Positions 1 to 8,588 of a stretch of 64,000 bases of DNA are shown one piece after another (the stretch's first letter is position 1; each line of letters starts with the position of its first letter). The notes below the pieces were generated by a model. The model ran no database searches. It had not been told where the DNA came from and worked only from the letters and a program-made list of their open reading frames with translations. The DNA is taken from the NCBI GenBank assembly GCA_964398945.1, contig CAYNOT010000002.1:124001-188000 (forward strand), in the 5' to 3' direction. The stretch comes from JBGTGG01 sp964398945. Lineage in GTDB: Bacteria; Bacteroidota; Bacteroidia; Cytophagales; Cyclobacteriaceae. The position numbers were made by a program, and so were the translations under genes.

Positions 1-303
1 CAACATGATGCGCACGAGTTCTTCCGGGATTTCAGCGCCCGTTCCACACGCGTGCGACTTCACTAAATTTTCCTGAAGTTTTTCGAGGTTGTCATTGGAA
101 ATATTTTTTCCGTAAAGCGATCCAAAACCTGTGTTGATCCCATAAATGGGTTTGGTTGCTTCTTTCAGTTTGGTATCGAGATAGGTCCGGCAGTTTGTGA
201 TTTTTTCTTTGGCGGATGGGGAAAGTTCAAGCGTGATATCGTGTTGCAAAAATTTTTGCAGATCAGCTAGTTCAATTTTTTTATCGGAGATGGAATGAAC
301 CAT
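1..303 (-). CDS. hutH: Histidine ammonia-lyase HutH, N-terminal part
   Basis: This is the first 101 residues of histidine ammonia-lyase, which deaminates histidine to urocanate as the first step of histidine breakdown; the gene runs off the left edge. The visible part holds the family's N-terminal motif YGINTGFGSL (residues 54-63), followed by the L-x-x-NL-x-x-SHACGTG stretch typical of the aromatic amino acid lyase family. The MIO-forming Ala-Ser-Gly triad lies outside the window. The ATG is only 3 bases after the hisS stop codon, so the two genes are probably co-transcribed. Pairing a degradative gene with a tRNA synthetase for the same amino acid is notable, but it may only be shared transcription. 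Confidence 0.93.
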   Translation of the reverse strand, partial: MVHSISDKKIELADLQKFLQHDITLELSPSAKEKITNCRTYLDTKLKEATKPIYGINTGFGSLYGKNISNDNLEKLQENLVKSHACGTGAEIPEELVRIML

Positions 304-306
304 TCG

Positions 307-1671
307 TTAGCGGAGTTTAGTGATAAGTGTTTCAAGGGTGAGCGTTTCCTGCTCACCGGTCCCCATGTTTTTCAATACCAGGTTGCCTGATTTCATTTCA
401 TCTGAACCAATGACTACTGAGTAAGGTATTTGTTTTTTGTTCCCGAAGTCCAATTGTTTTTTTAGTTTGGCTTGATCGGGGTACATCTCTGCGGATATCC
501 CTGCTTGTCTAACGCGAGAAAGAACACCCAAACCATATTGCATGGATGCTTCATCAAAATGACAGATTAATAATTTCGAAGTGATCGTTGCTTCTTTGGG
601 GAAATTATTAAGTTCTTCCAATGCATCGTACAACCTGTCGACACCAAAAGAAAAACCAACACCCGAAACATCGGGCATTCCAAAGTTACCGGTAAGGTCA
701 TCGTACCGCCCGCCACCGCTTACGGAGCCAATGCCCACATTGTTGATTTTGACTTCGAAAATACAGCCCGTGTAATAGCTTAACCCACGCGCTAATGATA
801 AGTCGAGCTCCACATTTTCATCTGTGTCGTTATAGCTTTTTAGCAAAGAAAAAATTTTTGACAAATCCCGGGTTCCTTTTTGTCCTTCTTGCGAAGATGA
901 AAATGTGTTTGTTAAAAAATCCAATGTTTCGGCATTCGAATTTTTTGGTTTTAGAAATTCATAGAGTTGATCAACTTGTTCAGAAGAAAATCCTTTTGTT
1001 ATCAGTTCTTCTTTTACTTTTTCTTTCCCTGCTTTGTCGAGTTTGTCGATGGCAACGAAAAGATCGGTTTCTTTTCCTTTGGCATTCAGGATTTCGGCCA
1101 AGCCCATCAAGACACCACGGTGATTGATTTTGATAGAGAAGTCGGAGAGGTTCAATCCCTGCATCACTTCTTTAATCATCAAAATGATTTCGGCTTCACA
1201 GATCAGGCTTTTGGTTCCCACTACATCAGCATCACATTGATAGAATTCGCGGTAGCGGCCTTTTTGCGGGCGGTCGGCACGCCAAACGGGTTGGATTTGA
1301 TAGCGCTTAAACGGAAAGGCAATATCATTTCTGTTCATGACCACGAAGCGGGCGAAGGGAACGGTGAGATCGTAGCGGAGGCCTTTTTCGGATATATCTG
1401 AAGTTAGTTTTTTAGAGTCTTTTGAAGCAAGGGTCTGGTCGTCTGCTTTTTTTAGGTAATCACCGGAATTTAGCACTTTAAAAAGAAGTTGATCCCCCTC
1501 ATCCCCATATTTCCCCGTAAGGGTCGAAAGGTTTTCCATGGCAGGGGTTTCCAGTGGCTGAAATCCATATTTCTGAAAAACGGTACGGATCGTATCCAGG
1601 ATAAATTGCCGTTTGGCCATCACAGCCGGGCCAAAATCGCGGGTTCCTTTGGGTAAGGTGGGTTTTTCCAT
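307..1671 (-). CDS. hisS: Histidine--tRNA ligase
   Basis: This class II synthetase charges tRNA-His with histidine in the cytoplasm. The 454-residue protein has the histidine-binding block DLTVPFAR (about 101-108), motif 2 in GRYREFYQCD (138-147), the HisA signature LSYYTG, motif 3 in SGGGRYDDL, and a C-terminal anticodon-binding domain. Its length is normal for the Bacteroidota form. A TAnnTTTG promoter box on the same strand (1679-1686) lies 7 bases before the ATG, so the mRNA probably has almost no leader. hutH follows after 3 bases. Confidence 0.97.
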   Translation of the reverse strand: MEKPTLPKGTRDFGPAVMAKRQFILDTIRTVFQKYGFQPLETPAMENLSTLTGKYGDEGDQLLFKVLNSGDYLKKADDQTLASKDSKKLTSDISEKGLRYDLTVPFARFVVMNRNDIAFPFKRYQIQPVWRADRPQKGRYREFYQCDADVVGTKSLICEAEIILMIKEVMQGLNLSDFSIKINHRGVLMGLAEILNAKGKETDLFVAIDKLDKAGKEKVKEELITKGFSSEQVDQLYEFLKPKNSNAETLDFLTNTFSSSQEGQKGTRDLSKIFSLLKSYNDTDENVELDLSLARGLSYYTGCIFEVKINNVGIGSVSGGGRYDDLTGNFGMPDVSGVGFSFGVDRLYDALEELNNFPKEATITSKLLICHFDEASMQYGLGVLSRVRQAGISAEMYPDQAKLKKQLDFGNKKQIPYSVVIGSDEMKSGNLVLKNMGTGEQETLTLETLITKLR

Positions 1672-1678
1672 ATTGGGG

Positions 1679-1686
1679 CAAAGCTA
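1679..1686 (-). promoter_or_regulatory. Bacteroidota -7 promoter box of hisS
   Basis: Read on the minus strand this is TAGCTTTG, an exact match to the Bacteroidota housekeeping -7 consensus TAnnTTTG. Seven bases separate it from the hisS ATG. No clear TTG -33 element sits 19 bases upstream, so confidence is moderate. The position predicts a transcript that starts at, or 1-3 bases before, the start codon. Confidence 0.5.
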
Positions 1687-1757
1687 ATTATCATTTCGGG
1701 TATTGGCATAATTTTCCCCTGTTCTGTGCCTTTTAGACCGAAAAGAATCATTGAACC

Positions 1758-1794
1758 GTGCGTCTGTGGGGACACAGGCCCCGGCAAGCGCACA
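1758..1794. other. Hairpin in the hisS / small-protein divergent region
   Basis: An outer GTGCG/CGCAC pair encloses an inner CTGTG-GGGA-CACAG hairpin. There is no T-run, and it lies between two divergent genes, so it is not a simple terminator. It could be a protein-binding site or a small dispersed palindrome; no second copy was seen in the window. Confidence 0.3.
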
Positions 1795-1821
1795 ATTCCT
1801 CATTAATAATTGAGGGTATGG

Positions 1822-1852
1822 TTTGCCAGAATGAATGAAACCCTTATTTTTG
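1822..1852 (+). promoter_or_regulatory. Consensus Bacteroidota promoter
   Basis: TTTG at 1822-1825, a 19-base spacer and TATTTTTG at 1845-1852 match the Bacteroidota sigma-ABfr promoter (TTTG-N19-TAnnTTTG) exactly. Transcription should start near 1857-1859, about 15 bases before the ATG of the 51-codon gene at 1873. Confidence 0.75.
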
Positions 1853-1872
1853 CGCTCCTAAAATAAGAAGTC

Positions 1873-2028
1873 ATGAGTGTAACACGTATTAAGAGAAAAC
1901 TTCGCAAAGACCGTTCTAAATCAAAAGTCAGAAAGCTGCACATGCAAATCCAGAGTGCTAAGCCGGTTATCAAGAATGTTGATATCGAAGCAATTAAGGA
2001 AGAATTCAAAGCCAACGCTGGTAAATAA
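1873..2028 (+). CDS. Small basic conserved-type protein, 51 aa
   Basis: This short gene encodes 51 residues beginning MSVTRIKRKLRKDRSKSKV and ending EFKANAGK. The first half is very rich in Lys and Arg and the second half is a predicted amphipathic helix, which suggests nucleic-acid or ribosome binding; that is inference. I do not recognise a named family. Support for a real gene is strong: a consensus promoter 20 bases upstream, an in-frame ATG, and a strong intrinsic terminator 22 bases after the stop. It therefore forms its own one-gene transcription unit between hisS and exonuclease III. Confidence 0.75.
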   Translation: MSVTRIKRKLRKDRSKSKVRKLHMQIQSAKPVIKNVDIEAIKEEFKANAGK

Positions 2029-2050
2029 TCAGTTCGGTTAATTATATCAA

Positions 2051-2075
2051 AAGCCTCGCAATGCGGGGCTTTTTT
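2051..2075 (+). terminator. Intrinsic terminator after the 51-aa gene
   Basis: Nine base pairs (AAGCCTCGC with GCGGGGCTT, including one T-G pair) close a three-base AAT loop, followed by a run of T. This is a strong rho-independent terminator. Confidence 0.85.
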
Positions 2076-2123
2076 GTTTCTTTGCAGTTGTTGAAGTAAG
2101 AATCGCCAATAAAAAACAAGTAA

Positions 2124-2891
2124 ATGCACCTCGTCTCCTGGAATGTAAATGGCATCCGCGCCATCATTAAGAAAGATTTTGTAAAAAACATTAAAGCCCT
2201 CAATCCGGACATCCTCTGCCTGCAAGAAACAAAAGCTGCCAGTGAAGAAACCAAAACCGCCCTTGAACTTCTTTCGGATTATAAGGTATATGTAAATTCC
2301 TCCAAGGCACGTAAGGGATATTCCGGCACCGCCATTATTTCCAAAACCGAACCGCTCAATGTTGTTTATGACATGGGCATTGAAGAGCATGACCAGGAAG
2401 GGCGCGTGATTGCTGCTGAGTTCAAGGATTTTTTTGTGGTGGTGGTGTATACACCGAATTCCGGTGATGGTCTGGCACGGTTGGATTATCGTGAAACCTG
2501 GGACCGGGCATTTCTGCAACACATCAAAAAATTAATGGAAACCAAGCCTGTTGTTTTGTGTGGAGATTTAAATGTTGCCCATCAGGAAATCGACATTGCC
2601 CGTGCAAAAGAGAACTATGATAAATCAGCGGGATATACCCAGCGGGAGATTGATGGGTTTCAGGCTTACCTGAATGCAGGCATGGTGGACACTTTCAGAA
2701 GGCTCCATCCCGATGAAATAAAATACACGTACTGGAATTACAAATTTTTTGCCCGCGACAGGAATGTAGGTTGGCGCATTGATTATTTTTTAGTGCCGGA
2801 AGCATTTGTTGAAAAGGTAATATCAGCGGAAATCTATAACGAGTACTTTGGTTCCGACCATTGCCCGGTGGGAATACGGTTGGCGCTGTAA
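2124..2891 (+). CDS. xth: Exodeoxyribonuclease III / AP endonuclease
   Basis: A cytoplasmic base-excision-repair enzyme of the exonuclease III family that cuts DNA at abasic sites and trims 3' ends. The 255-residue protein shows the expected metal and catalytic residues: WNVNG near the N-terminus, Glu35 in LQETK, Asp148 and Asn150 in GDLNVAH, and the C-terminal SDHCPV with His246. The length is typical (about 255-270). It starts at an ATG in a unit of its own after the terminator at 2051-2075. Confidence 0.95.
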   Translation: MHLVSWNVNGIRAIIKKDFVKNIKALNPDILCLQETKAASEETKTALELLSDYKVYVNSSKARKGYSGTAIISKTEPLNVVYDMGIEEHDQEGRVIAAEFKDFFVVVVYTPNSGDGLARLDYRETWDRAFLQHIKKLMETKPVVLCGDLNVAHQEIDIARAKENYDKSAGYTQREIDGFQAYLNAGMVDTFRRLHPDEIKYTYWNYKFFARDRNVGWRIDYFLVPEAFVEKVISAEIYNEYFGSDHCPVGIRLAL

Positions 2892-2969
2892 AAATTTCAT
2901 AGCCAATATTCCTTTCATATTGCGAATAAAGAAATTAACCTTTACTTTGAGAGGCAAATCTCAAAAGTA

Positions 2970-3545
2970 ATGAGCGATTTTAGTTCGTGGTGGGAAGGAC
3001 TTAGTTTGATTTTGAAAATCTACTGGGGCATTGCCATTCCTTTTACCCTGTTTTTTATTCTACAGCTCATCATGACGTTTGTCGCTGGTGATGCGATGGA
3101 TGATACACCCGATGCAGAAGTTGATGCCGATTCAGGTGTGGCTTTCCAGTTTTTCACACTCAAGAATATGGTTGCTTTTTTCACCATATTTTCCTGGACA
3201 GGGATTGCGTGTATTGATTCAGGTTTATCCGTTGGTGTTTCAATTTTCATTTCAATTTTAGCCGGTTTGGCCATGATGGCAATCATGGCTACTTTAATGT
3301 ATTTCATTTCCAAAGCGAATGTAAGTGGTACGTTGAAAATGAAAAGTGCAATAGGACTGGTTGGTGAAGTTTACCTCACCCTTCAGGCAAAACGAGGAAG
3401 TATCGGTAAGGTGCAGATTAAAGTACAAGGTTCGGTACGCACCCTCGATGCCCTTACAGATGATGAAGAAGATATACTAACAGGAAAGGTGATTACCGTT
3501 TCCAATATTATTAATGACAATATTCTATTAGTTACTGCTAAATAA
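2970..3545 (+). CDS. NfeD/YuaF-like membrane protein with OB-fold tail
   Basis: This 191-residue inner-membrane protein has about three predicted membrane segments (roughly residues 12-37, 62-85 and 88-112), then a soluble C-terminal part (about 120-191) with the beta-rich GxVGEVYLTL...GKVQIKV pattern of NfeD-type OB-folds. Proteins of this type (YuaF in Bacillus) pair with flotillins. The flotillin gene begins 5 bases downstream, which supports the call. The assignment to YuaF/NfeD is from architecture and context rather than a strong motif. Confidence 0.75.
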   Translation: MSDFSSWWEGLSLILKIYWGIAIPFTLFFILQLIMTFVAGDAMDDTPDAEVDADSGVAFQFFTLKNMVAFFTIFSWTGIACIDSGLSVGVSIFISILAGLAMMAIMATLMYFISKANVSGTLKMKSAIGLVGEVYLTLQAKRGSIGKVQIKVQGSVRTLDALTDDEEDILTGKVITVSNIINDNILLVTAK

Positions 3546-3550
3546 ATTTT

Positions 3551-5131
3551 ATGAGCTTATATACGTTGCCTGTTCTTGTTCTGGTAGTTCTCTTTGTGTT
3601 CATTATCATCGTTACTTTTCTGAGGAGATATAAGCGATGTCCCTCGGATCGTGTGTTGGTGGTATATGGTAAAGTCGGTGGCGAGTCTGCTCGATGTATT
3701 CATGGAGGAGCGGCTTTTATTATTCCGGTTATTCAGGATTATGCCTTTCTTGATTTAACACCTATTTCTATTGAGGTAAATCTTACCAATGCATTGAGCA
3801 AACAGAACATTCGGGTGGATGTTCCTTCGCGTTTTACGGTCGGTATTTCTACTGAGCCGGGGGTCATGGAAAATGCTGCGGAACGTTTGTTGGGCCAGGC
3901 GAAAGACAGCATTCATGATTTGGCAAAAGATATCATCTTCGGTCAGTTGCGTTTGGTAGTAGCGATGATGGATATCGAAGAGATCAATAACAACCGTGAT
4001 AAATTCCTTTCCAATGTTGCCTCGAACGTTGAAGCAGAATTGAAGAAAATAGGATTGAAACTGATCAACGTAAACGTAACAGACATTAAAGATGAGTCGG
4101 GTTATATAGAGGCGCTAGGAAAAGAAGCGGCATCAAAAGCGATCAACGATGCCAAGAAAATGGTGGCAGAGAAAAATCGTGACGGATCGATTGGTGAAGC
4201 TATTGCCCATCAAGACCAACGTGTTCGCGTTGCGGATGCAAACGCGGATGCAATGGTAGGAGAGGCTACTGCAAAGCAAAAGGAAAGGATTCAAGTAGCG
4301 AGTGCCAACTCTTTCGCACAAATCGGTGAGGCAGAAGCACAAGCGAAAGCAAATATTGGGGCTGCGGATGCGGATCGTTCCGAACGTGTTTCGGTTTCGG
4401 AAGCCAATGCGCGAGCGGTGGAAGGAGAAAATAAAGCAAAAATTGATGTTGCCAATTCGGAGGCTGAACGAAGGGAGAAGGAAGCAGAGGCTTTGCGGAA
4501 AGCAATTGCTGCTGAAAAAGTAAAGCAAGCAAAAGCGTTAGAGGAGGCATACGCTGCGGAACGCAACGCAGAACAAGTACGTGCTGAGCGTGATAATGCA
4601 ACACAAAATGCCAACGTGATTATTCCAGCTAAGATCGCGAAAGAAAAAATAGAGATTGAGGCAGAGGCAGAGGCGGAAGTAATAAGACGAATTGCCAGAG
4701 GTGAAGCGGATTCAATTCTGATGCGCAAGCAAGCCGAAGCGCAAGGTATTTTTGAAGTCTTGACCAAACAAGCAGAAGGTCTTAAACAGATCGTACATGC
4801 TGCTGGCAACAGCTCCCAAGATGCTGCGATGTTGATCATTGCTGATAAACTCCCAGAATTGGTGAGATTGCAATCCGAGGCGATCAAGAATATCAAGGTT
4901 GATAAGATTACCGTATGGGATGGCGGTACCGGTAAAGATGGAAAAACATCCACTGCCAATTTCTTGTCGGGGATGTATCAGTCCGTTCCGCCTTTGCAAG
5001 AGGTATTTAAAATGGCAGGATTGGAGTTGCCAACCTATTTAGGAAAGGAAGGATCGGCTGCTAACCCGGCACCGAAAGCCAAGAAGGCACCAGAAGGAGA
5101 TGAAAAGGGGAATCCTGAGAAAGGTAAATAA
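3551..5131 (+). CDS. Flotillin-like SPFH-domain protein
   Basis: Flotillins organise membrane microdomains. The 526-residue protein has an N-terminal membrane anchor (residues 4-25), an SPFH/band-7 domain (about 30-190) with the LTNALSKQNIRVDVP stretch, then a long Ala/Glu/Lys-rich coiled coil (about 195-400) with repeated E-A-x-A-x-A-x-I blocks, and a Lys/Pro-rich tail. This is the order seen in YuaG/FloT. It sits 5 bases after the NfeD/YuaF-like gene and 24 bases before a 5-TM protein, forming a probable three-gene operon. The gene symbol is left blank because floA and floT subtypes cannot be separated here. Confidence 0.92.
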   Translation: MSLYTLPVLVLVVLFVFIIIVTFLRRYKRCPSDRVLVVYGKVGGESARCIHGGAAFIIPVIQDYAFLDLTPISIEVNLTNALSKQNIRVDVPSRFTVGISTEPGVMENAAERLLGQAKDSIHDLAKDIIFGQLRLVVAMMDIEEINNNRDKFLSNVASNVEAELKKIGLKLINVNVTDIKDESGYIEALGKEAASKAINDAKKMVAEKNRDGSIGEAIAHQDQRVRVADANADAMVGEATAKQKERIQVASANSFAQIGEAEAQAKANIGAADADRSERVSVSEANARAVEGENKAKIDVANSEAERREKEAEALRKAIAAEKVKQAKALEEAYAAERNAEQVRAERDNATQNANVIIPAKIAKEKIEIEAEAEAEVIRRIARGEADSILMRKQAEAQGIFEVLTKQAEGLKQIVHAAGNSSQDAAMLIIADKLPELVRLQSEAIKNIKVDKITVWDGGTGKDGKTSTANFLSGMYQSVPPLQEVFKMAGLELPTYLGKEGSAANPAPKAKKAPEGDEKGNPEKGK

Positions 5132-5155
5132 ATACGTTTAGTTTAAGGAGGATAA

Positions 5156-5644
5156 ATGCCAGAACAACCCGCACCACTATTTCTGAGAGTGTTACCGTAT
5201 TTGGATTTAGCAGAAAAGATTTTTTTAACAGGAATTCTTGTTGGCTTGCTACTTAGTTATTTGAGTACAGACAAAACTGTTTTAAAGTTTTCACTCGTTT
5301 TACTTTCCGTTGCCTACTTTCTGTCAAGCTTTAAAGTTATTGAGATGCCCAGAAAGGAGGATGAGCAATTTGGAATGACGGAGATGTTAGCATGGTTGAT
5401 TGTGCCGAAAGTATTGTGGATCAGTTGCGCAGTTTCTTTGATGGGGATATTTGTATTTACATTGCAGTTGGACCACGATGGACATAAGCGTGCCCTTATG
5501 ATAGGCGGGGCATCCATTGTGGTGGGATTGGTTATTTTGGCATACGCACAACTAACGGGAACAAAATATTTGAAGTATATACTTCCATCGGTAATGCGTG
5601 CAATCCCCCTTTTACTTGTTGACTTTTATGTATTGTATACTTGA
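5156..5644 (+). CDS. Five-TM protein of unknown function in the flotillin operon
   Basis: This 162-residue protein is almost entirely hydrophobic, with about five predicted membrane segments (near 17-35, 40-60, 75-102, 112-132 and 140-160) and a short charged loop (PRKEDEQFG) between the second and third. I recognise no family. It follows flotillin by 24 bases on the same strand with a GGAGG-like sequence before the ATG, so it is probably translated with the operon and may be a membrane partner of the microdomain proteins. That role is inference from context only. Confidence 0.7.
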   Translation: MPEQPAPLFLRVLPYLDLAEKIFLTGILVGLLLSYLSTDKTVLKFSLVLLSVAYFLSSFKVIEMPRKEDEQFGMTEMLAWLIVPKVLWISCAVSLMGIFVFTLQLDHDGHKRALMIGGASIVVGLVILAYAQLTGTKYLKYILPSVMRAIPLLLVDFYVLYT

Positions 5645-5654
5645 GGTGTCTGAA

Positions 5655-6266
5655 TTATAGCCCAACTCCAATTTTAACCCCAATCTTTGGATAGATCCCC
5701 TTAAATGCAGGATCGATTATTTCTGGGTATGAAATCTCATAAGCATTCTCTGGATAGACCGGAATACCGATAGCCCCACCCATAAACACATCCAGATAGA
5801 GGACCTCCCAGAATGTTCGTTGTAATCCTATTACAAAATAAGGACTATAGCTCCAAAGTTCAGAATCGACATAGTCATAGGTTCCATTGATGTCTTCATA
5901 GCTTCGGGTTTGATAGTATCCGGCTTTAAATCCAACGGAATAATAAACACCCATGTAATACTGCCTGGTGATTCGATCCGTCAATTTCATGGGGACAAAA
6001 TATTTACGATATGCGATATCCCCATAAAATCCTGAATACCATGAATCCCAATTTTCATTTCGTGTACGGAGCCCTAAATCCAGATTGAAACTTCTGGAGT
6101 AAGTGGGGTTAAACGTTTCAATACCTAATTGGAAAGTATTGACAAAAAATGCTTGCGGGTAAAGCTTAAGCAAGGTCTTTGGTACCTTAAAGACATCATT
6201 TTTTTCCTGGGCATTGGCCATTAAAACTGTTGCGCAAAAAACGAGGAGGAGAATATTTTTTTTCAT
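5655..6266 (-). CDS. Exported outer-membrane-type protein, unknown function
   Basis: The 203-residue protein starts with a clear signal peptide (MKKNILLLVFCATVLMANAQ). The mature part is rich in aromatic residues and alternating polar/hydrophobic strands (for example YYMGVYYSVGFKAGYY), as in Bacteroidota outer-membrane beta-barrels, but no family is recognised. It lies 54 bases downstream of murA on the same strand and may be read from that transcript. It converges tail to tail with the flotillin operon, 10 bases apart. Confidence 0.7.
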   Translation of the reverse strand: MKKNILLLVFCATVLMANAQEKNDVFKVPKTLLKLYPQAFFVNTFQLGIETFNPTYSRSFNLDLGLRTRNENWDSWYSGFYGDIAYRKYFVPMKLTDRITRQYYMGVYYSVGFKAGYYQTRSYEDINGTYDYVDSELWSYSPYFVIGLQRTFWEVLYLDVFMGGAIGIPVYPENAYEISYPEIIDPAFKGIYPKIGVKIGVGL

Positions 6267-6320
6267 AGAGGTATTACCGTTAACTTATTTCAACGGCTAA
6301 TAACGCAAATAATTTCAAAT

Positions 6321-7631
6321 TTATTGTTCGTCCCGCTCTATTTCGGCACCTAGTTTTTTCAGCCTCCCATCAATATCCTGATATCCACGGTCAATTTGGT
6401 CGATATTGGAAATGATGCTTTCGCCTTGCGCGGAAAGGGCCGCTATCAACAAAGAAACCCCCGCCCGGATATCCGGTGAAGACATGCTGATCCCGCGAAG
6501 GGATTGTTTGCGATCCAGCCCGATAACAGTAGCACGGTGCGGATCACATAAAATGATCTGGGCGCCCATGTCGATCAGTTTATCGACAAAGAACAACCGG
6601 CTTTCAAACATTTTCTGGTGCACTAAAACGGTTCCTTTTGCCTGCGTGGCCACCACCAGAATAATACTCAATAAATCAGGCGTAAAGCCCGGCCATGGCG
6701 CATCGCTGATGGTGAGGATGGAGCCATCAATAAACGTTTCGATTTCGTAATGTTCTTGTGACGGGATATAAATATCATCCCCTTTGATTTCCAGTTTTAT
6801 TCCCAGGCGTTTGAATACTTCAGGGATCATGCCCAACATATCCACACGACAATCTTTAATGGTGATTTCGGATTGTGTCATAGCGGCAAGCCCGATGAAA
6901 CTTCCAATCTCGATCATGTCCGGAAGCAGGGTGTGTTCTGTTCCTTTCAATTCTTTCACACCTTCAATGGTTAGGAGGTTGGAGCCAATGCCCGAAATGT
7001 TGGCGCCCATTCGGTTTAGCATCATACATAGCTGTTGCAAATACGGTTCACAAGCGGCATTGTAAATAGTGGTGGTTCCTTCTGCCAATACTGCAGCCAT
7101 CACAATGTTTGCCGTTCCTGTTACGGAGGCTTCATCCAACAACATATAACAACCTTTCAGTTGTGTTGCATCAATGTGAAAGAGATGGTCTTCTGAATTG
7201 AAATTGAATTTTGCGCCCAGTTTCTGAAAGCCTATGAAGTGCGTGTCCAACCTTCTTCTTCCGATTTTATCCCCGCCTGGTTTTGGTAGACTGGCAGTTC
7301 CAAAGCGTGCAAGGATTGGCCCTAACAACATCACAGAACCACGAAGTGCTGCGGCTTTTTTCCTATAGACATCGGATTCCAAAAAATTGATATCCACTTG
7401 ATTGGCCGTGAACCGGTATGATTCAGGTTCAAGTTTTTCGACCTGGCAGCCAAGGTCGCCCAATAGCTCAATAAGTTTATTGACATCCCGGATATTGGGG
7501 ATGTTGTGAATGGTAATGGGTTGTGAACTGAGCAATGTTGCACTGATAATTTGCAGTGCTTCATTCTTGGCGCCTTGCGGGGTGATTTCCCCCGAAAGTT
7601 TTTTGCCACCGCGGATTTTAAAAACTGCCAT
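6321..7631 (-). CDS. murA: UDP-N-acetylglucosamine 1-carboxyvinyltransferase MurA (Asp variant)
   Basis: This is the first committed enzyme of peptidoglycan synthesis; it transfers enolpyruvate from PEP to UDP-GlcNAc in the cytoplasm. The 436-residue protein has the usual two-domain EPSP-synthase-type fold, the N-terminal KNEAL motif (22-26) and the active-site loop. In that loop the fosfomycin-reactive Cys (Cys115 in E. coli, PGGC) is Asp121 here (PGGDKIGRRR). Enzymes with Asp at this position are known to be active and intrinsically fosfomycin-insensitive. The gene follows DUF4290 on the same strand, a gene order common in Bacteroidota. Confidence 0.96.
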   Translation of the reverse strand: MAVFKIRGGKKLSGEITPQGAKNEALQIISATLLSSQPITIHNIPNIRDVNKLIELLGDLGCQVEKLEPESYRFTANQVDINFLESDVYRKKAAALRGSVMLLGPILARFGTASLPKPGGDKIGRRRLDTHFIGFQKLGAKFNFNSEDHLFHIDATQLKGCYMLLDEASVTGTANIVMAAVLAEGTTTIYNAACEPYLQQLCMMLNRMGANISGIGSNLLTIEGVKELKGTEHTLLPDMIEIGSFIGLAAMTQSEITIKDCRVDMLGMIPEVFKRLGIKLEIKGDDIYIPSQEHYEIETFIDGSILTISDAPWPGFTPDLLSIILVVATQAKGTVLVHQKMFESRLFFVDKLIDMGAQIILCDPHRATVIGLDRKQSLRGISMSSPDIRAGVSLLIAALSAQGESIISNIDQIDRGYQDIDGRLKKLGAEIERDEQ

Positions 7632-7722
7632 GCTTGATTAGTTTCGTGGAAGGTAAATCCTTCCCATCGTTAAAAAATTTACTGGGGAAAGATACTACTT
7701 TCAGCTTGAACCACATGCGGAA

Positions 7723-8403
7723 CTATTGATCCCTTCTTCTGCGGTTGTTGTTATTGTTATTGCTCTTCTTGAAATTGCGGTGTCCGCCCTGTCGACTACC
7801 AGCAGTAGTAGGTTGTGGCCGGGTTGGTTTGCGCTTTTCGCGATAAAGCATTTCAAATAGGTTATCCTCTTTTACCTTATCGAGTTCCAGGGTGAGTTCG
7901 CCATTGGATAGCAAGGCGATATCTTTTAAGATTACAGCATCGTCCAGTGTTTCTTTGTGCCAACTGCCGTAAAATGTTTTCATTAATTTGCCGAGGTACA
8001 CAATTGCTTCATCACGGTCTTCCTTGTTTTCGATTTTAAGTGCTTCTTTTACAAGCTTTTCGATGTTCTTGCCATAATGTTTGTAGCGGATCCTGCTTTG
8101 TGGATATTCTACTTTACGGGGTTTCTTAAATAAAATATCACGCTCCGGAACAGGGTAGGGGCTATTGATATCCAAATTAAAATCTGCAATGATGAACAAA
8201 TCATCCCACAAACGTTGTGGGTTTTCAGGCTGTTCTTTTATGGAAGGGGTAAGTTGGCGAATCAACTCCAATAAGGTGTGCGCCATTTGAGTACGTTTTT
8301 CCTTATCGCCTTCTTGTCGAATGTATTCGATCAATTTTTGGACATTGCGCCCATACTCTTTTAAAATAATAGCCTCGCGTTGACTGTTGTACTCCAAACT
8401 CAT
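7723..8403 (-). CDS. DUF4290 family protein
   Basis: The 226-residue protein begins with the family pattern YNSQREAIILKEYGRNVQKLIEYI and has no signal peptide or membrane segment. The C-terminal 40 residues are low-complexity and basic, ending in runs of Asn and Arg (NNNNNNRRRRDQ), as often seen in RNA-associated proteins. DUF4290 is a Bacteroidota family of unknown function. It is usually found just upstream of murA, as here (91-base gap), so a link to cell-wall synthesis is plausible but unproven. Confidence 0.88.
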   Translation of the reverse strand: MSLEYNSQREAIILKEYGRNVQKLIEYIRQEGDKEKRTQMAHTLLELIRQLTPSIKEQPENPQRLWDDLFIIADFNLDINSPYPVPERDILFKKPRKVEYPQSRIRYKHYGKNIEKLVKEALKIENKEDRDEAIVYLGKLMKTFYGSWHKETLDDAVILKDIALLSNGELTLELDKVKEDNLFEMLYREKRKPTRPQPTTAGSRQGGHRNFKKSNNNNNNRRRRDQ

Positions 8404-8588
8404 TGTTATAATTTTTAAAATTTTAAGGCTTTAGAATGCCCAGGTTATCCTTTGCTGTATTTAACTTTTAATCCAACATGGGATATTCGTGCTATTGCCT
8501 TCCTTTGATTTGTGAATATTCATACCTGGATCTTGTCTGTACTGCTTGCAAATAAGCCATTGGATTGGATAATTGGCTTAATTGGTCA

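Noticed and set aside
4266..4960. Long antisense frames within the flotillin gene
   Set aside because: They mirror the repetitive Ala/Glu coiled-coil codons and have no start signals.
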